The notes: a model not told the origin generated them from the sequence alone. Shown: positions 35,104 through 43,711, counted from the first letter of the stretch. The stretch is 64,000 nucleotides of DNA from Subtercola boreus (GCF_003399635.1 NZ_NBXB01000034.1:124001-188000); one strand, 5' to 3'. Translations and numbers: made by a program.

Positions 35104-36125
35104 AGCCCGGCCACGTCGATGAGCACCTTGCCGACAGCACCGCTCTCCACCGCCGCATGGGCCGCTGCCGTCTCAGCGAGCACGAAGCGAACAAGAGGCA
35201 ACCCATGGTCGTCGCCGACCTCGAGAGCACCTGCTGCTGCAGCGGCTGTGACCGCCGCAACCGCGTTGGACTTCTCGACCTCGCTCGTCGTGTAGGTCAG
35301 CACGAACTGCAACCGGACGTTCTTCGTCATGCTCGCGCGAGCCGGCACCGGAATGGCATCGGGCTCGCCGGAGACGTAGATCGCGACGGTGCCGCCACGG
35401 GCGACGACGGCCACATCGTCGGCCATGTTCGCGAGTGGGTTGACCTCCACGATGACCTCGACACCTCTCGGGGCGAGCTGCTTCACCCGGGCGACCACGT
35501 CTTCGGTGCGGTAGTTCACGATGTGGTGGGCACCGGCCGCCGCTGCCAGGTCGGCCTTCTCGGGGCTGCTCACGGTCGTGATCACCGTCGCGCCCGCCCA
35601 GACGGCGAGCTGGATGGCGGCGTGGCCGACTGCTCCCGCGCCACCGGCGACGAGGACGGTCGTGCCGACCAGCGAGCCCGGCGACAGTCGTGCGGGGCCG
35701 GACTCCCGCGCCGTGAGGGCACGGTGGGCCGTCAGTGCGGGGATGCCGAGCGACGCGCCCACGTCGAACGAGACACCGTCGGGCAGGGGATTCACGAGGT
35801 GGTCGGGCAGCACCGTGTACTCGGCCGCGGTGCCGGTGGGTCGCTGGAACGCGGAGTCCCGCACCCACACTCTGTCACCTACGGCGAAGCGCGTGACTCC
35901 GAGCCCGATGGCGTCGACGACACCGGCGCCGTCCTGGTTGGGCACCTGCTCTGGATCGACCTCGGCCGAGGTTCCCGAGCCCGCCCGCGACTTCCAGTCG
36001 GTCGGGTTGACGCCGGACACCGCGATCTGCACGCGCACCTCGCCGGCCTCGACCGCGGGGAGTTCCCGGTCTACGAGCTCCAACATCTCTGGCCCGCCTG
36101 TGCGGGAGTAAACAACGGCTTTCAT
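35100..36125 (-). CDS. NADPH:quinone reductase-like MDR oxidoreductase
   Basis: The protein has 341 residues from ATG 36125 (AAAGG upstream). It is a zinc-free medium-chain dehydrogenase/reductase of the zeta-crystallin type: MKAVVYSRTGGPEMLELVDR, GVNPTDWKSRAG, and nucleotide-binding VLVAGGAGAVGHAAIQLAVW. There are no structural or catalytic zinc ligands. It reduces quinones or enones with NADPH. It is the first gene of a two-gene unit with the GH13 gene. Confidence 0.88.
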   Translation of the reverse strand: MKAVVYSRTGGPEMLELVDRELPAVEAGEVRVQIAVSGVNPTDWKSRAGSGTSAEVDPEQVPNQDGAGVVDAIGLGVTRFAVGDRVWVRDSAFQRPTGTAAEYTVLPDHLVNPLPDGVSFDVGASLGIPALTAHRALTARESGPARLSPGSLVGTTVLVAGGAGAVGHAAIQLAVWAGATVITTVSSPEKADLAAAAGAHHIVNYRTEDVVARVKQLAPRGVEVIVEVNPLANMADDVAVVARGGTVAIYVSGEPDAIPVPARASMTKNVRLQFVLTYTTSEVEKSNAVAAVTAAAAAGALEVGDDHGLPLVRFVLAETAAAHAAVESGAVGKVLIDVAGL

Positions 36126-36221
36126 GGCCTGCCTTTCGTCACGTCCCACACTGCCAGCACACGAAGATCGGCGCTGCCTCTTGCGGTCGATTGTGGAATA
36201 CCCGACGGATGTGCAGCCTGT

Positions 36222-36290
36222 GGAGGAGAGGAAGGAGGAGAGGAAGGAGAAGAGGAAGGAGAAGAGGAAGGAGAAGAGGAAGGAGGAGAG
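36222..36290 (+). repeat. 69-nt uninterrupted purine tract with 12-bp tandem units
   Basis: Every base from 36222 to 36290 is A or G. From 36240 the unit GAGGAAGGAGAA occurs three times exactly (36240, 36252, 36264) and then once with a change. The tract lies between the 5' end of the MDR gene and the 3' end of the LysR-type gene, both on the minus strand. Homopurine mirror-type tracts can form triplex DNA. Confidence 0.9.
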
Positions 36291-36298
36291 CCCGAGGG

Positions 36299-37324
36299 TC
36301 AGCGCTTCCCGCCGAACTTACGCCTCCGCGCCTGGGCGGCATTGGCGGCATCCGACTGCTTCTTCTTCCGGGCGGGCTGGTTTACGGCGGGTCTCTTCGC
36401 CCCGGCGCGCTTGGCCGATGCCGCCTCGGCCTCCGCCGCAGCGCGCGCCTTGGCCTTGGCTTTGGCGACCGGTCCGATCTTCTTGACCCGGGCATCCAGA
36501 GCCGCATCGTCGGCCTCCCGCGACGAAGCCCTCGAACTCGACGCCGAACGCCCCCGCACGATGCCGACGAACTCCTCGATATCGGCGGTGGTGCCCTCGG
36601 TCAGCCAAGCGAGCGCGATCCGGGTCTCCGCGACATCCGTCACCGGGCGGAAGACCACGTCTTTGCGACTGGAAAGCCGGGCGATCGCCTGAGGCACGAT
36701 CAGAATGCCGACACCCGCTGCAACCTGTTCGACGGCGTCGTCGACGCTCCGGATGTCGCGGAGAGGCCTCCGCGAACCGTCGGCCATCTCGGTGGCGACG
36801 TCGCGCCACTCCGGCACGTCGTCGGGATCCTGCAGCAGGTGTTCGTCGGCCAGGTCGGAGACGGTGACAGCGTCGAAGACGGAGGCCGGATGATCCTTCG
36901 GAACGATGACGACCTGCACCTCGCTGTAGAGGTTGATGACGCTGAGTCCCTCCTGTTCGACAGGGAGCCGCACGAAACTGACGTCGGCCGAGTGCTCATG
37001 GAGCACTCTGACCTGCTGGTCGGTCTCCGTGCGGAAGACCTCGAGCGGGGTCTCGGCGCGGCGTTCGGCCCAGAGCCTGGTCCACTTTGTGACGGTGACG
37101 CCGGCGGCGAAGGCGAGGGAGAACGGCCGGATGCCCGGGGTGGCGATCGCGGCCGGTGCGGTGCCGTCGGCCGGGGCGGTGTCCTCGCCAGAGGTGGTGC
37201 CCTCGGCTGGGGCGGAATCGTCGGTGCGCGGGTGCGCTGGTGCGGCATCATCGGTGCGCGAGCGCGCCGTGGCGACATCCGGTGCCGGCACGGGGGCGGC
37301 ATCGCCGGAGTGCTCGTTCGTCAT
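36299..37324 (-). CDS. LysR-type substrate-binding-domain protein without HTH, basic tail
   Basis: The protein has 341 residues from ATG 37324. The first 65 residues are Ala/Asp/Pro low complexity. Residues about 65-260 form the LysR effector domain (RPFSLAFAAGVTVTKWTRLW, EHLLQDPDDVPEWRDVATEM, GILIVPQAIARLSSRKDVVF). The N-terminal winged helix of LysR proteins is absent. The last 70 residues are strongly basic (KAKAKARAAAEAEAASAKRA, PARKKKQSD, QARRRKFGGKR) and could contact nucleic acid. It is divergent from the DUF5997 gene with a 51-bp gap. A paralogue of the core lies at 58651-59385. Confidence 0.85.
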   Translation of the reverse strand: MTNEHSGDAAPVPAPDVATARSRTDDAAPAHPRTDDSAPAEGTTSGEDTAPADGTAPAAIATPGIRPFSLAFAAGVTVTKWTRLWAERRAETPLEVFRTETDQQVRVLHEHSADVSFVRLPVEQEGLSVINLYSEVQVVIVPKDHPASVFDAVTVSDLADEHLLQDPDDVPEWRDVATEMADGSRRPLRDIRSVDDAVEQVAAGVGILIVPQAIARLSSRKDVVFRPVTDVAETRIALAWLTEGTTADIEEFVGIVRGRSASSSRASSREADDAALDARVKKIGPVAKAKAKARAAAEAEAASAKRAGAKRPAVNQPARKKKQSDAANAAQARRRKFGGKR

Positions 37325-37363
37325 GGTCACGCCCCGATCATCCGCCAGCAACACTGGTCAGGA

Positions 37364-37369
37364 TACGCT
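37364..37369 (+). promoter_or_regulatory. -10 hexamer for a leaderless transcript
   Basis: TACGCT ends 6 nt before the ATG at 37376. Confidence 0.45.
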
Positions 37370-37375
37370 GGCCTC

Positions 37376-37822
37376 ATGACGCCCGCGAAATCACCCCAGA
37401 CCATGAAGCCCGCCACAGCGGCGAAAAAACTGGGAATCTACCTCCCCGCGGCGCCGGCCGACTTCCAGGAGGGCGATGTGACGCGTGCCGAGCTCAACGC
37501 ACTGCTCGAGTCCCCGCCGGAGTGGCTCGTGGAGCTGCGACTGAACGGCCCGTTCCCGCGACAGGAGGTCGCTCGTAAGCTCGGTGTCTCGATCTCAGGC
37601 CTCACGCGCGGCGGTGTCGACGAGGCGTTCACGACGCCGGAGATCAAGGCGCTGCTGGAGGCCCCGCCGGAGTGGCTGGTCGTGGAGCGTGCCCGCCAGG
37701 CCGGCGTGATGGACGACAACGCACGCATCAAGACAGAGCGCGCCGAGAAGGCTGCGCAGAAGGAGCGGGCCGAGCGCCACGCGCGCACGAACCCGAACTC
37801 GATCGCGCCGAAACCGCGCTGA
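37376..37822 (+). CDS. DUF5997 family protein
   Basis: The 148-residue soluble protein matches the actinobacterial DUF5997 family: MKPATAAKKLGIYLPAAPAD, FQEGDVTRAELNALLESPPE. It contains an internal duplication: ALLESPPEWLVELR at about 41-54 and ALLEAPPEWLVVER at about 91-104, with a helix-turn-helix-like RQEVARKLGVSISGLTRGGV between. The C-terminal 40 residues are Lys/Arg/Glu rich. Function is unknown. The divergent LysR-type neighbour is the usual partner, so the two may work together. Confidence 0.85.
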   Translation: MTPAKSPQTMKPATAAKKLGIYLPAAPADFQEGDVTRAELNALLESPPEWLVELRLNGPFPRQEVARKLGVSISGLTRGGVDEAFTTPEIKALLEAPPEWLVVERARQAGVMDDNARIKTERAEKAAQKERAERHARTNPNSIAPKPR

Positions 37823-37904
37823 GCCGAGCCCGCCCAGCCAGCCGCCCGCCCCAGCCAGCCGCCCATCACCCGTGCCAGCTGGTGTGAAGCCACTCCGGTC
37901 CTCG

Positions 37905-37968
37905 GAACGGACACGGTTTCAACGATCCTCGGCGAATAGTGATCAGGATGCCGAATCCGTGTCGGTTC
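37905..37968. repeat. 64-bp palindromic repeat, family III copy a
   Basis: The left arm GAACGGACACGGTTTC and right arm GAATCCGTGTCGGTTC are imperfect complements. The left arm is identical in the copy at 51588-51652. Confidence 0.75.
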
Positions 37969-38058
37969 GCCGCCACAACCGGCTCCGGCACGAGCACCGG
38001 GCACCGGGCAGCCGTCACCAGCGGACCTGACCCGAAGCCACCGCGGCGACCTCCCGGC

Positions 38059-38064
38059 GATAAT
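38059..38064 (+). promoter_or_regulatory. -10 hexamer for a leaderless transcript
   Basis: GATAAT ends 6 nt before the ATG at 38071. GGGAGG sits between them, too close to the ATG to act as an RBS. Confidence 0.5.
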
Positions 38065-38070
38065 GGGAGG

Positions 38071-39282
38071 ATGAGTCCCGATCTGACGGCCGAAGCGAAA
38101 CCCCGGCCCTCCGACATCCGGCGCTGGCGGCAGTACCTGTCCGACGAACGAGCCGAGGCAGCCGTCTACCGCGACCTGGCCGAGCGACGCACCGGTGAGG
38201 AACGCGCGATCCTGCTCGCCCTGGCCGAGGCGGAGGTGCGGCACGAAGCGCACTGGCGCGCCCTGCTCGGCGACAACATCGGCAACCCGCACCGAGGCGA
38301 CATCCGCACGCGCATCCTCGGCTTCTTGGCCCGGCGGTTCGGTTCGGTGTTCGTGCTGGCGCTGGCGCAGCGCGCTGAGACGCGTTCGCCCTACGCCAAC
38401 GACTCCGACGCGACGCCCGCGATGGCCGCCGACGAGCAGGTGCACGCGGAGGTGGTGCGAGGCCTCGCCGCGCGCGGACGCAATCGCCTGTCGGGAACGT
38501 TCCGCGCCGCCGTGTTCGGAGCGAACGACGGCCTCGTGTCGAATCTCGCCCTGGTGATCGGCATCTCGGCGAGCGGGGTACCGAACGCGGTGGTGCTGGT
38601 GACGGGGCTGGCCGGGCTGCTGGCCGGCGCGCTCTCGATGGGGGCCGGGGAGTACGTGTCGGTGCGGTCGCAGCGCGAGCTGCTCGAGGCCTCCACGCCG
38701 AACCCCGAGGCCACGCGCGCGGTACCCCATCTCGACGTCGACGCGAACGAACTCGCCCTGGTCTACCGGGCGCGGGGAATGAGCGCCGAGAATGCCGAGG
38801 CCCACGCGACCGAGGTGCTCCGCGGGCACGCGGTGATGACCGGCGCGATCGACCTCACGGCGGCCGCAAAGGCGACTCCGGATGTCGCGGCCGTCGGAAT
38901 CGCGGGCGGCACAGCCGGCGCAGCCGGCACCGCGGGCGGCGCAGCCGGCACAGCAGGCACAGCCGACGCCGCCGCCCATGAGGAGGTCGACGAACACGAA
39001 GCGGTCGGCACCGGCCTGAGCGCCGCCGTCTCGAGCTTCTGCTTCTTCGCCTCCGGCGCGATCATCCCGGTGCTGCCCTACCTGTTCGGCCTGCAGGGCC
39101 TCGCGGCGCTGATCGTCGCGGCCGTGCTGGTGGGCATCGCCCTGCTCGGCACGGGCGCCGTCGTGGGCATCCTGTCCGGCGGTCCGCCGCTTCGCCGGGC
39201 GCTCCGCCAGCTCGGCATCGGCTACGGCGCCGCCCTCGTCACCTACCTGCTCGGCCTGCTGTTCGGCACAGCGGGCCTCTGA
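38071..39282 (+). CDS. Ferritin-like domain fused to VIT1/CCC1 iron/manganese transporter (MbfA type)
   Basis: The protein has 403 residues from ATG 38071. Residues about 15-140 form a four-helix ferritin/erythrin-like domain with candidate di-iron ligands in LSDERAEAAVYRDLAER, LALAEAEVRHEAHWRALLG and AADEQVHAEVVRGLA. Residues about 150-403 carry the VIT1/CCC1 membrane part: FGANDGLVSNLALVIGISAS, LLAGALSMGAGEYVSV, SSFCFFASGAIIPVLPYLFG and two more helices. MbfA-type fusions export iron and protect against iron and peroxide stress. An Ala/Gly-rich insert (about 275-300) separates helices. Confidence 0.9.
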   Translation: MSPDLTAEAKPRPSDIRRWRQYLSDERAEAAVYRDLAERRTGEERAILLALAEAEVRHEAHWRALLGDNIGNPHRGDIRTRILGFLARRFGSVFVLALAQRAETRSPYANDSDATPAMAADEQVHAEVVRGLAARGRNRLSGTFRAAVFGANDGLVSNLALVIGISASGVPNAVVLVTGLAGLLAGALSMGAGEYVSVRSQRELLEASTPNPEATRAVPHLDVDANELALVYRARGMSAENAEAHATEVLRGHAVMTGAIDLTAAAKATPDVAAVGIAGGTAGAAGTAGGAAGTAGTADAAAHEEVDEHEAVGTGLSAAVSSFCFFASGAIIPVLPYLFGLQGLAALIVAAVLVGIALLGTGAVVGILSGGPPLRRALRQLGIGYGAALVTYLLGLLFGTAGL

Positions 39283-39309
39283 TCGGCGCCAGCCGCCCCC
39301 TCTGTGCGT

Positions 39310-39374
39310 GCAATTCAGGCACACCGGGCCACCGCGTTCGAATGGTGCCTCGCCCGGCTCTGTGCCTGAATTGC
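39310..39374. repeat. 65-bp palindromic repeat, family I copy A (perfect arms)
   Basis: The 14-bp arms GCAATTCAGGCACA and TGTGCCTGAATTGC are perfect inverse complements, with an inner CCGGGC/GCCCGG stem. It lies between the convergent ferritin-VIT1 and FBP genes, where it could also terminate transcription. Confidence 0.85.
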
Positions 39375-39446
39375 GCGAAAACGCCTGCGGCGCAATCCGG
39401 CCGACGGAGCGGTTCGCACCGAGCGCAACGTCCGCCAACGCGTAGA

Positions 39447-39574
39447 GGACGCGCCGCGAAGCGCAGTCTCAGTCCAGCGGACGCGCCGCGAAGCGCAGTC
39501 TCAGTCCAGCGGACGCGCCGCGAAGCGCAGTCTCAGTCCAGCGGACGCGCCGCGCCGCGCAGTCTCAGTCCAGC
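39447..39574 (-). repeat. Four tandem 32-bp units containing the FBP gene's stop codon
   Basis: The units are 39447-39478, 39479-39510, 39511-39542 (identical) and 39543-39574 (two changes). The last carries the final two codons and the TGA of the FBP gene, so the other three are duplications of the gene's end downstream of it. Confidence 0.9.
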
Positions 39575-40071
39575 GGCCGCATCACGTCGCGGAGGAACCC
39601 GCTCACCCGCGACTCCAGCCCCTCGACCTTCTGGTCGAGCACACTCTGCGGGTCGGCGTAGTACGACGCGTGCGGAACCTCGACGCGGATGTTCGCCGAG
39701 CAGCCGAGGTTCGCGCAGATGTACGTTCCGACCGTGTTGCCGGCGAGACCCGCCTCCCCCGAACGTTTCGCGCTGAACAGCGAGACGCCGTGCTCGGTGT
39801 GAGTGGCTCGGCAGAGCTGGCACATCATCATGCGCCGCCGTGAGAGCGGGCCGTCGGCCTCCCGCACGATGATGCCTTCCGGCTCGTCACCGTTCCAACG
39901 GACGATGTACCCGAGGTGCGGCGAGTGCGAGTCCCGCCAGCCGAGGAAGTCGAGGTTGGCCCAGTCGAGTTCGACGAAGTCGGAGGGAAGCACGATGTTC
40001 GCGACTTCGGCCGCGGAGCCGTTGACGATCGAATGCCGAATCTGCATTCCGGTCATCCTGTTCACACGCAC
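39565..40071 (-). CDS. FBP-type treble-clef zinc-finger protein
   Basis: The 168-residue protein begins RMTGMQIRHSIVNGS and carries the FBP_C zinc finger MMMCQLCRATHTEHGVSLFS, then TYICANLGCSANIRV, giving four Cys. The same domain ends the EF-G-binding protein FusB, which rescues ribosomes from fusidic acid; a ribosome-associated role is plausible but unproven here. The C-terminus (about 125-168) is helical. GTG 40071 or the ATG five codons on could be the start; GAGGAG lies just upstream. Confidence 0.8.
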   Translation of the reverse strand: MRVNRMTGMQIRHSIVNGSAAEVANIVLPSDFVELDWANLDFLGWRDSHSPHLGYIVRWNGDEPEGIIVREADGPLSRRRMMMCQLCRATHTEHGVSLFSAKRSGEAGLAGNTVGTYICANLGCSANIRVEVPHASYYADPQSVLDQKVEGLESRVSGFLRDVMRPLD

Positions 40072-40101
40072 TCCTCGCTGCTCGGTGGCGTTCGGATGTT
40101 T

Positions 40102-42012
40102 CTAGCCTAAGCCAGCGTTCTCAGAGGTCGACCCGTCCGCCGGCGCCGCCTGCCCCGACTCGTACAGCTCGCGAATCAGCGTGGCCGCGTCGTACGGGCC
40201 CGAGTGCCGCTTGCCGCAGATGAAGAACGTCGGAGTGGAGTGCACATCCATCAACTCCGCATCGATCGCATCGTCGCGCACCCGGTTGACGACCTCGCTC
40301 GATCTCATGTCCTCCTCGAACCGGTCGAGGTCGAGTTCGAGCGACGCGGCGTAGCCCAGCAGATCATCGAGTTCGAGCGCATCCTGGTGGGCGAACATGA
40401 TCGGTGCCAGTTCGAAGAACTTGCCCTGGTTCGCCGCAGCCTCGCTCGCCCGCGCTGCGAGCAGGGCGTGTGGATGCACGCGGGTGAGCGGCAGGTGCCG
40501 CCAGACGTATCGCAGGCTCTCCCCGAAGTGCGCCCGCACCTCGTCGATCGAGCCCGTGGCGCGCGAACAGAACGGGCACTCGAAGTCTCCGTATTCGACG
40601 AGCGTGAGCGGAGCATCCACCGGCCCCCTGATGTGGTCGCGGGCCGGATCGACCGGGCGGGCGAGCACGAGACTCAGGCGGGACGGCGGCTGCACCCTGT
40701 CGACGATGCGGAAGATCGCCCAGCCGAGCACGAACGCAATCAGGGAGGCGGCGAGCACTCCCACGCGGGCCTCATCCTGCAGCCGCGGGTCTTCGATGGC
40801 GAGGTCGATGATGAACAGGGAGATCGTGAAGCCGATGCCCGAGAGTGCGGCGCCGCCGGCGATCCGCCCGAGCGTGAGCCCGGGCGCGAGAACGCCGACC
40901 TTGAACATCCTGATCAGCGCCGTGATCCCGGTGATGCCCACCAGTTTGCCGATCACCAGGCCCGCGATCACGCCCCAGGTGAGGGGCGAACGGATGGCCG
41001 CCCCGAGCGTCTCCGCGCTGAGGTGCACTCCCGCATTCGCGAGCGCGAAGATCGGCAGGATGAGAAAGCTCGTGTACGGAATGTAGAGGGTGTGCAGACG
41101 GTCGTTGACCGAGACCGAGTTCAGAAGCCCGCGCACGGCCGCCTGCGCATAGGCGGGATTCGGCGACTGGCGGAACGCCCGGCTGAGCTCGGCAGCCCTC
41201 TCGACCTCCATCCGCCTCGGAGTGAAGACGGGGATCAGCAACGCGATCGCCACCCCGCCGAGCGTCGGCTGCACGCCCGACGCGAGCAACGCGACCCAGA
41301 CCACGATCGACAGCACGACGTAGAGCGGGCCCTGCGCGAAGGTCACGTACCGCAGCGCCCAGATTCCGACGAGGGTCACGGCTGCCACGATCAGGGGCAC
41401 GAAATGCACTTCGTCGGTGTAGAAGACGGCGATCACCGCGAGCGCCCCGATGTCGTCCACCACGGCCAGCGCGAGAAGGAAGGTGCGGAGGTGACCGGGC
41501 AGGCGCGGGCCGACGATCGCGAGAGCCCCGAGCAGGAAGGCGGTGTCGCTCGAGATCACGACACCCCACGCGCGCGTGGCCGGGCCCTGGTCGTTGATGA
41601 GCACGAAGATCACGGCCGGGATCGCGAGGCCGGCCACCGCTGCGCTCACGGGAACGACCGCCCGCGACCACACGCTGAGCTCCCCCAGCGCGAACTCGCG
41701 TTTCACCTCGAGCCCGACGACGAAGAAGAACAGGGTCATCAGGCCCTCGTTGACGAGCGACCGGAAGTCGAGCTCCAGCATGTTCGTGCCGACCTGCAGG
41801 GAGATCGTCGAATGCCAGAAGTCGTCGTAGGAGCTGCCGAGCGGGAGGTTCGCCCAGACCAGCGCGAGAACAGTTGCAATGAGAAGGAGGGCAGCAGCCG
41901 TCTTCTCGCTGTCGGAGAAGCCGCGGCGCTGGTTCACCAGCTCCCGCAGGCGGGGAAAACGGGGGGCGCGGTCGCCCTCGGTCACCTCTGGTGCGGGATC
42001 TGTGTGCTGCAT
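40102..42012 (-). CDS. nhaA: Na+/H+ antiporter NhaA fused to a DsbA-like thioredoxin domain
   Basis: The protein has 636 residues from ATG 42012. Residues about 30-420 form an NhaA with 11-12 membrane helices: [60 protein letters not shown] (the transport Asp pair) and [20 protein letters not shown]. Residues about 445-620 form a DsbA/thioredoxin-fold domain with [14 protein letters not shown] (CPFC), [14 protein letters not shown] and the cis-Pro region [11 protein letters not shown]. The fusion suggests redox-controlled or redox-coupled ion transport; this is inference. NhaA-DsbA fusions occur in actinobacteria. Confidence 0.93.
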   Translation of the reverse strand: MQHTDPAPEVTEGDRAPRFPRLRELVNQRRGFSDSEKTAAALLLIATVLALVWANLPLGSSYDDFWHSTISLQVGTNMLELDFRSLVNEGLMTLFFFVVGLEVKREFALGELSVWSRAVVPVSAAVAGLAIPAVIFVLINDQGPATRAWGVVISSDTAFLLGALAIVGPRLPGHLRTFLLALAVVDDIGALAVIAVFYTDEVHFVPLIVAAVTLVGIWALRYVTFAQGPLYVVLSIVVWVALLASGVQPTLGGVAIALLIPVFTPRRMEVERAAELSRAFRQSPNPAYAQAAVRGLLNSVSVNDRLHTLYIPYTSFLILPIFALANAGVHLSAETLGAAIRSPLTWGVIAGLVIGKLVGITGITALIRMFKVGVLAPGLTLGRIAGGAALSGIGFTISLFIIDLAIEDPRLQDEARVGVLAASLIAFVLGWAIFRIVDRVQPPSRLSLVLARPVDPARDHIRGPVDAPLTLVEYGDFECPFCSRATGSIDEVRAHFGESLRYVWRHLPLTRVHPHALLAARASEAAANQGKFFELAPIMFAHQDALELDDLLGYAASLELDLDRFEEDMRSSEVVNRVRDDAIDAELMDVHSTPTFFICGKRHSGPYDAATLIRELYESGQAAPADGSTSENAGLG

Positions 42013-42121
42013 GGCACCAGTGTTGCAGGATGCACGGCCGGAGCGCTCCCTGAGCACCGGATCGGCCGCGCCCTACACTGGGGGGCAGACAATCGGCGTC
42101 GACCGGAGGTGGGGAGAGCAC

Positions 42122-43141
42122 GTGACCGGGATCCAGGGCGGCTCACCGACACTCGAGATGGTCGCGGCCCTCGCCGGCGTCTCCCGGGCGACGGTCTCGC
42201 GGGTCGTCAACAACTCCCCCAAGGTCTCCCCGCGCGTCACCGACACGGTCAACGACGCCATCGCCGCGCTCAACTATGTGCCCAACCGGGCCGCCCGCAG
42301 CCTCGCGAGCCGGCGAACCCGCACCATCGCTTTGGTGATGCCAGAGTCGACGGCGAGACTGTTCTCCGACCCGTTCCTCGCCAGCGTCACCCAGGGCATC
42401 GCCCTGCACCTGGCCGACACCGAGTACACCCTCACGATGCTCATCGCGTCGGATGCGACCCCAGAGAAGACCCAGCGCTATCTGCTCGGAGGCAACGTCG
42501 ACGGGGCGCTTGTGGTCTCGCACCACAGCGGCGACCATTCGCTCGGCGAGGTGAGCCGCACCCTCCCCGTGGTGTTCGGCGGCAGGCCCCTCGTCGAGGG
42601 CACCGCCGCCACCTACTTCGTCGACGTCGACAACTACGCGGGCGCCCGCGCCGCCACAGAACACCTGATCGGGCGAGGGTTGCGCCAGCACGGCACGATC
42701 GCCGGCCCGCAGGACATGCCGCCGGGCCTCGACCGGCTCACCGGTTGGCGCGACGCCCTGGAGGCGCGCGGCCTCGACCACTCGTTCGTCGAGGCCGGCG
42801 ACTTCACTCCGGAGTCCGGGGCGGCAGCGATGACGCGGATGCTCGACCGGGGCATCCCGCTTGACGCCCTTTTCGTGGCGAACGACCAGATGGCCGCCGG
42901 TGTCTACTCCGTGCTGAACGAGCGCGGCCTGTCCATCCCCGGGGACATCGCTGTCGTCGGTTTTGACGACAACTTCTTCGGAGCGACCGCCACGCCCCCG
43001 CTCACCACCGTGCGCCAGCCGTCGAACCAACTCGGGGCGAAGATGGCCGACGTGCTGGTGAGGGTGATCGAGGGGCGTGACGTCGCCCGCGTGACGATGC
43101 TGCCGACCGAGCTGGTGGTGCGGGGGTCGACGGCGGTCTGA
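42122..43141 (+). CDS. LacI-family transcriptional regulator
   Basis: The protein has 339 residues from GTG 42122 (GGGGAGAG upstream). The LacI helix-turn-helix is TLEMVAALAGVSRATVSRVV, with hinge YVPNRAARSLASRRT. The periplasmic-binding-type effector domain runs from about 65: TIALVMPESTARLFSDPFLA, VDVDNYAGARAATEHLIGRG, DIAVVGFDDNFFGATATPPL. The regulated sugar pathway is not next door, so the target is unknown. TACACT at 42074-42079 is a -10 candidate. Confidence 0.92.
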   Translation: MTGIQGGSPTLEMVAALAGVSRATVSRVVNNSPKVSPRVTDTVNDAIAALNYVPNRAARSLASRRTRTIALVMPESTARLFSDPFLASVTQGIALHLADTEYTLTMLIASDATPEKTQRYLLGGNVDGALVVSHHSGDHSLGEVSRTLPVVFGGRPLVEGTAATYFVDVDNYAGARAATEHLIGRGLRQHGTIAGPQDMPPGLDRLTGWRDALEARGLDHSFVEAGDFTPESGAAAMTRMLDRGIPLDALFVANDQMAAGVYSVLNERGLSIPGDIAVVGFDDNFFGATATPPLTTVRQPSNQLGAKMADVLVRVIEGRDVARVTMLPTELVVRGSTAV

Positions 43142-43204
43142 GCGTGCGGGGGTGGTGACAGGCCGCAGGCGGGCGCCGCCGGGCCACCGCCCCCGGGGCG
43201 CTGC

Positions 43205-43708
43205 TCAGGCCTCGGGTAGCGACTGCTCGATGAGCGAGACGATGGCCGGGTCATCCGGCTCCGTGCGCGGACGGAACCGGTGCACGTCACCGTCGGGCGT
43301 CACGACGAACTTCTCGAAGTTCCACTTCACCTTGCCCGCCTTGCCCTCGGCGTCGGGCGCCTTCTTCAGCTCGGTGTAGAGCGGATGTTCGCTCCGCCCG
43401 TTCACCTTGATCTTCTCGAAGATCGGGAACGTGATGCCCCAGGTCGTGGAGCAGTACTCGCTGATCGCCTCGGCGGTTCCGAGTTCCTGCAAAAACTGGT
43501 TGCTGGGAAAACCGAGCACCGTGAAGCCGCGCTCACCGTAGGTCTTCTGTAGCTGCTCCAGCTTCTCGTACTGCGGGGCGAGCCCGCAGCGCGAGGCCAC
43601 GTTCACGATGAGCTTGACCTTGCCGTCGAACTCGGCGAGCGAGGTGTCTGCGCCGGTCGTGGTGGCGATCGGGATGTCGTTCAGCGGGATGTCGTTGATG
43701 TCGGCCAC
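43205..43708 (-). CDS. Glutathione peroxidase-family thiol peroxidase
   Basis: The 167-residue protein has the Cys form of the GPx active site: VNVASRCGLAPQYEKLEQL with peroxidatic Cys, GFPSNQFLQELGT with Gln, and KWNFEKFVV with Trp/Asn. The resolving Cys candidate is EYCSTTW. Actinobacteria lack glutathione, so thioredoxin is the likely reductant. The start is GTG 43708, 3 bp after the upstream EthD gene, with GAGGAGG inside that gene's end. Confidence 0.92.
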   Translation of the reverse strand: MADINDIPLNDIPIATTTGADTSLAEFDGKVKLIVNVASRCGLAPQYEKLEQLQKTYGERGFTVLGFPSNQFLQELGTAEAISEYCSTTWGITFPIFEKIKVNGRSEHPLYTELKKAPDAEGKAGKVKWNFEKFVVTPDGDVHRFRPRTEPDDPAIVSLIEQSLPEA

Positions 43709-43711
43709 AGC

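Noticed and set aside
39447-39574. CRISPR-like regular repeats
   Set aside because: The units are directly adjacent with no spacers and contain a gene's stop codon; this is a tandem duplication.
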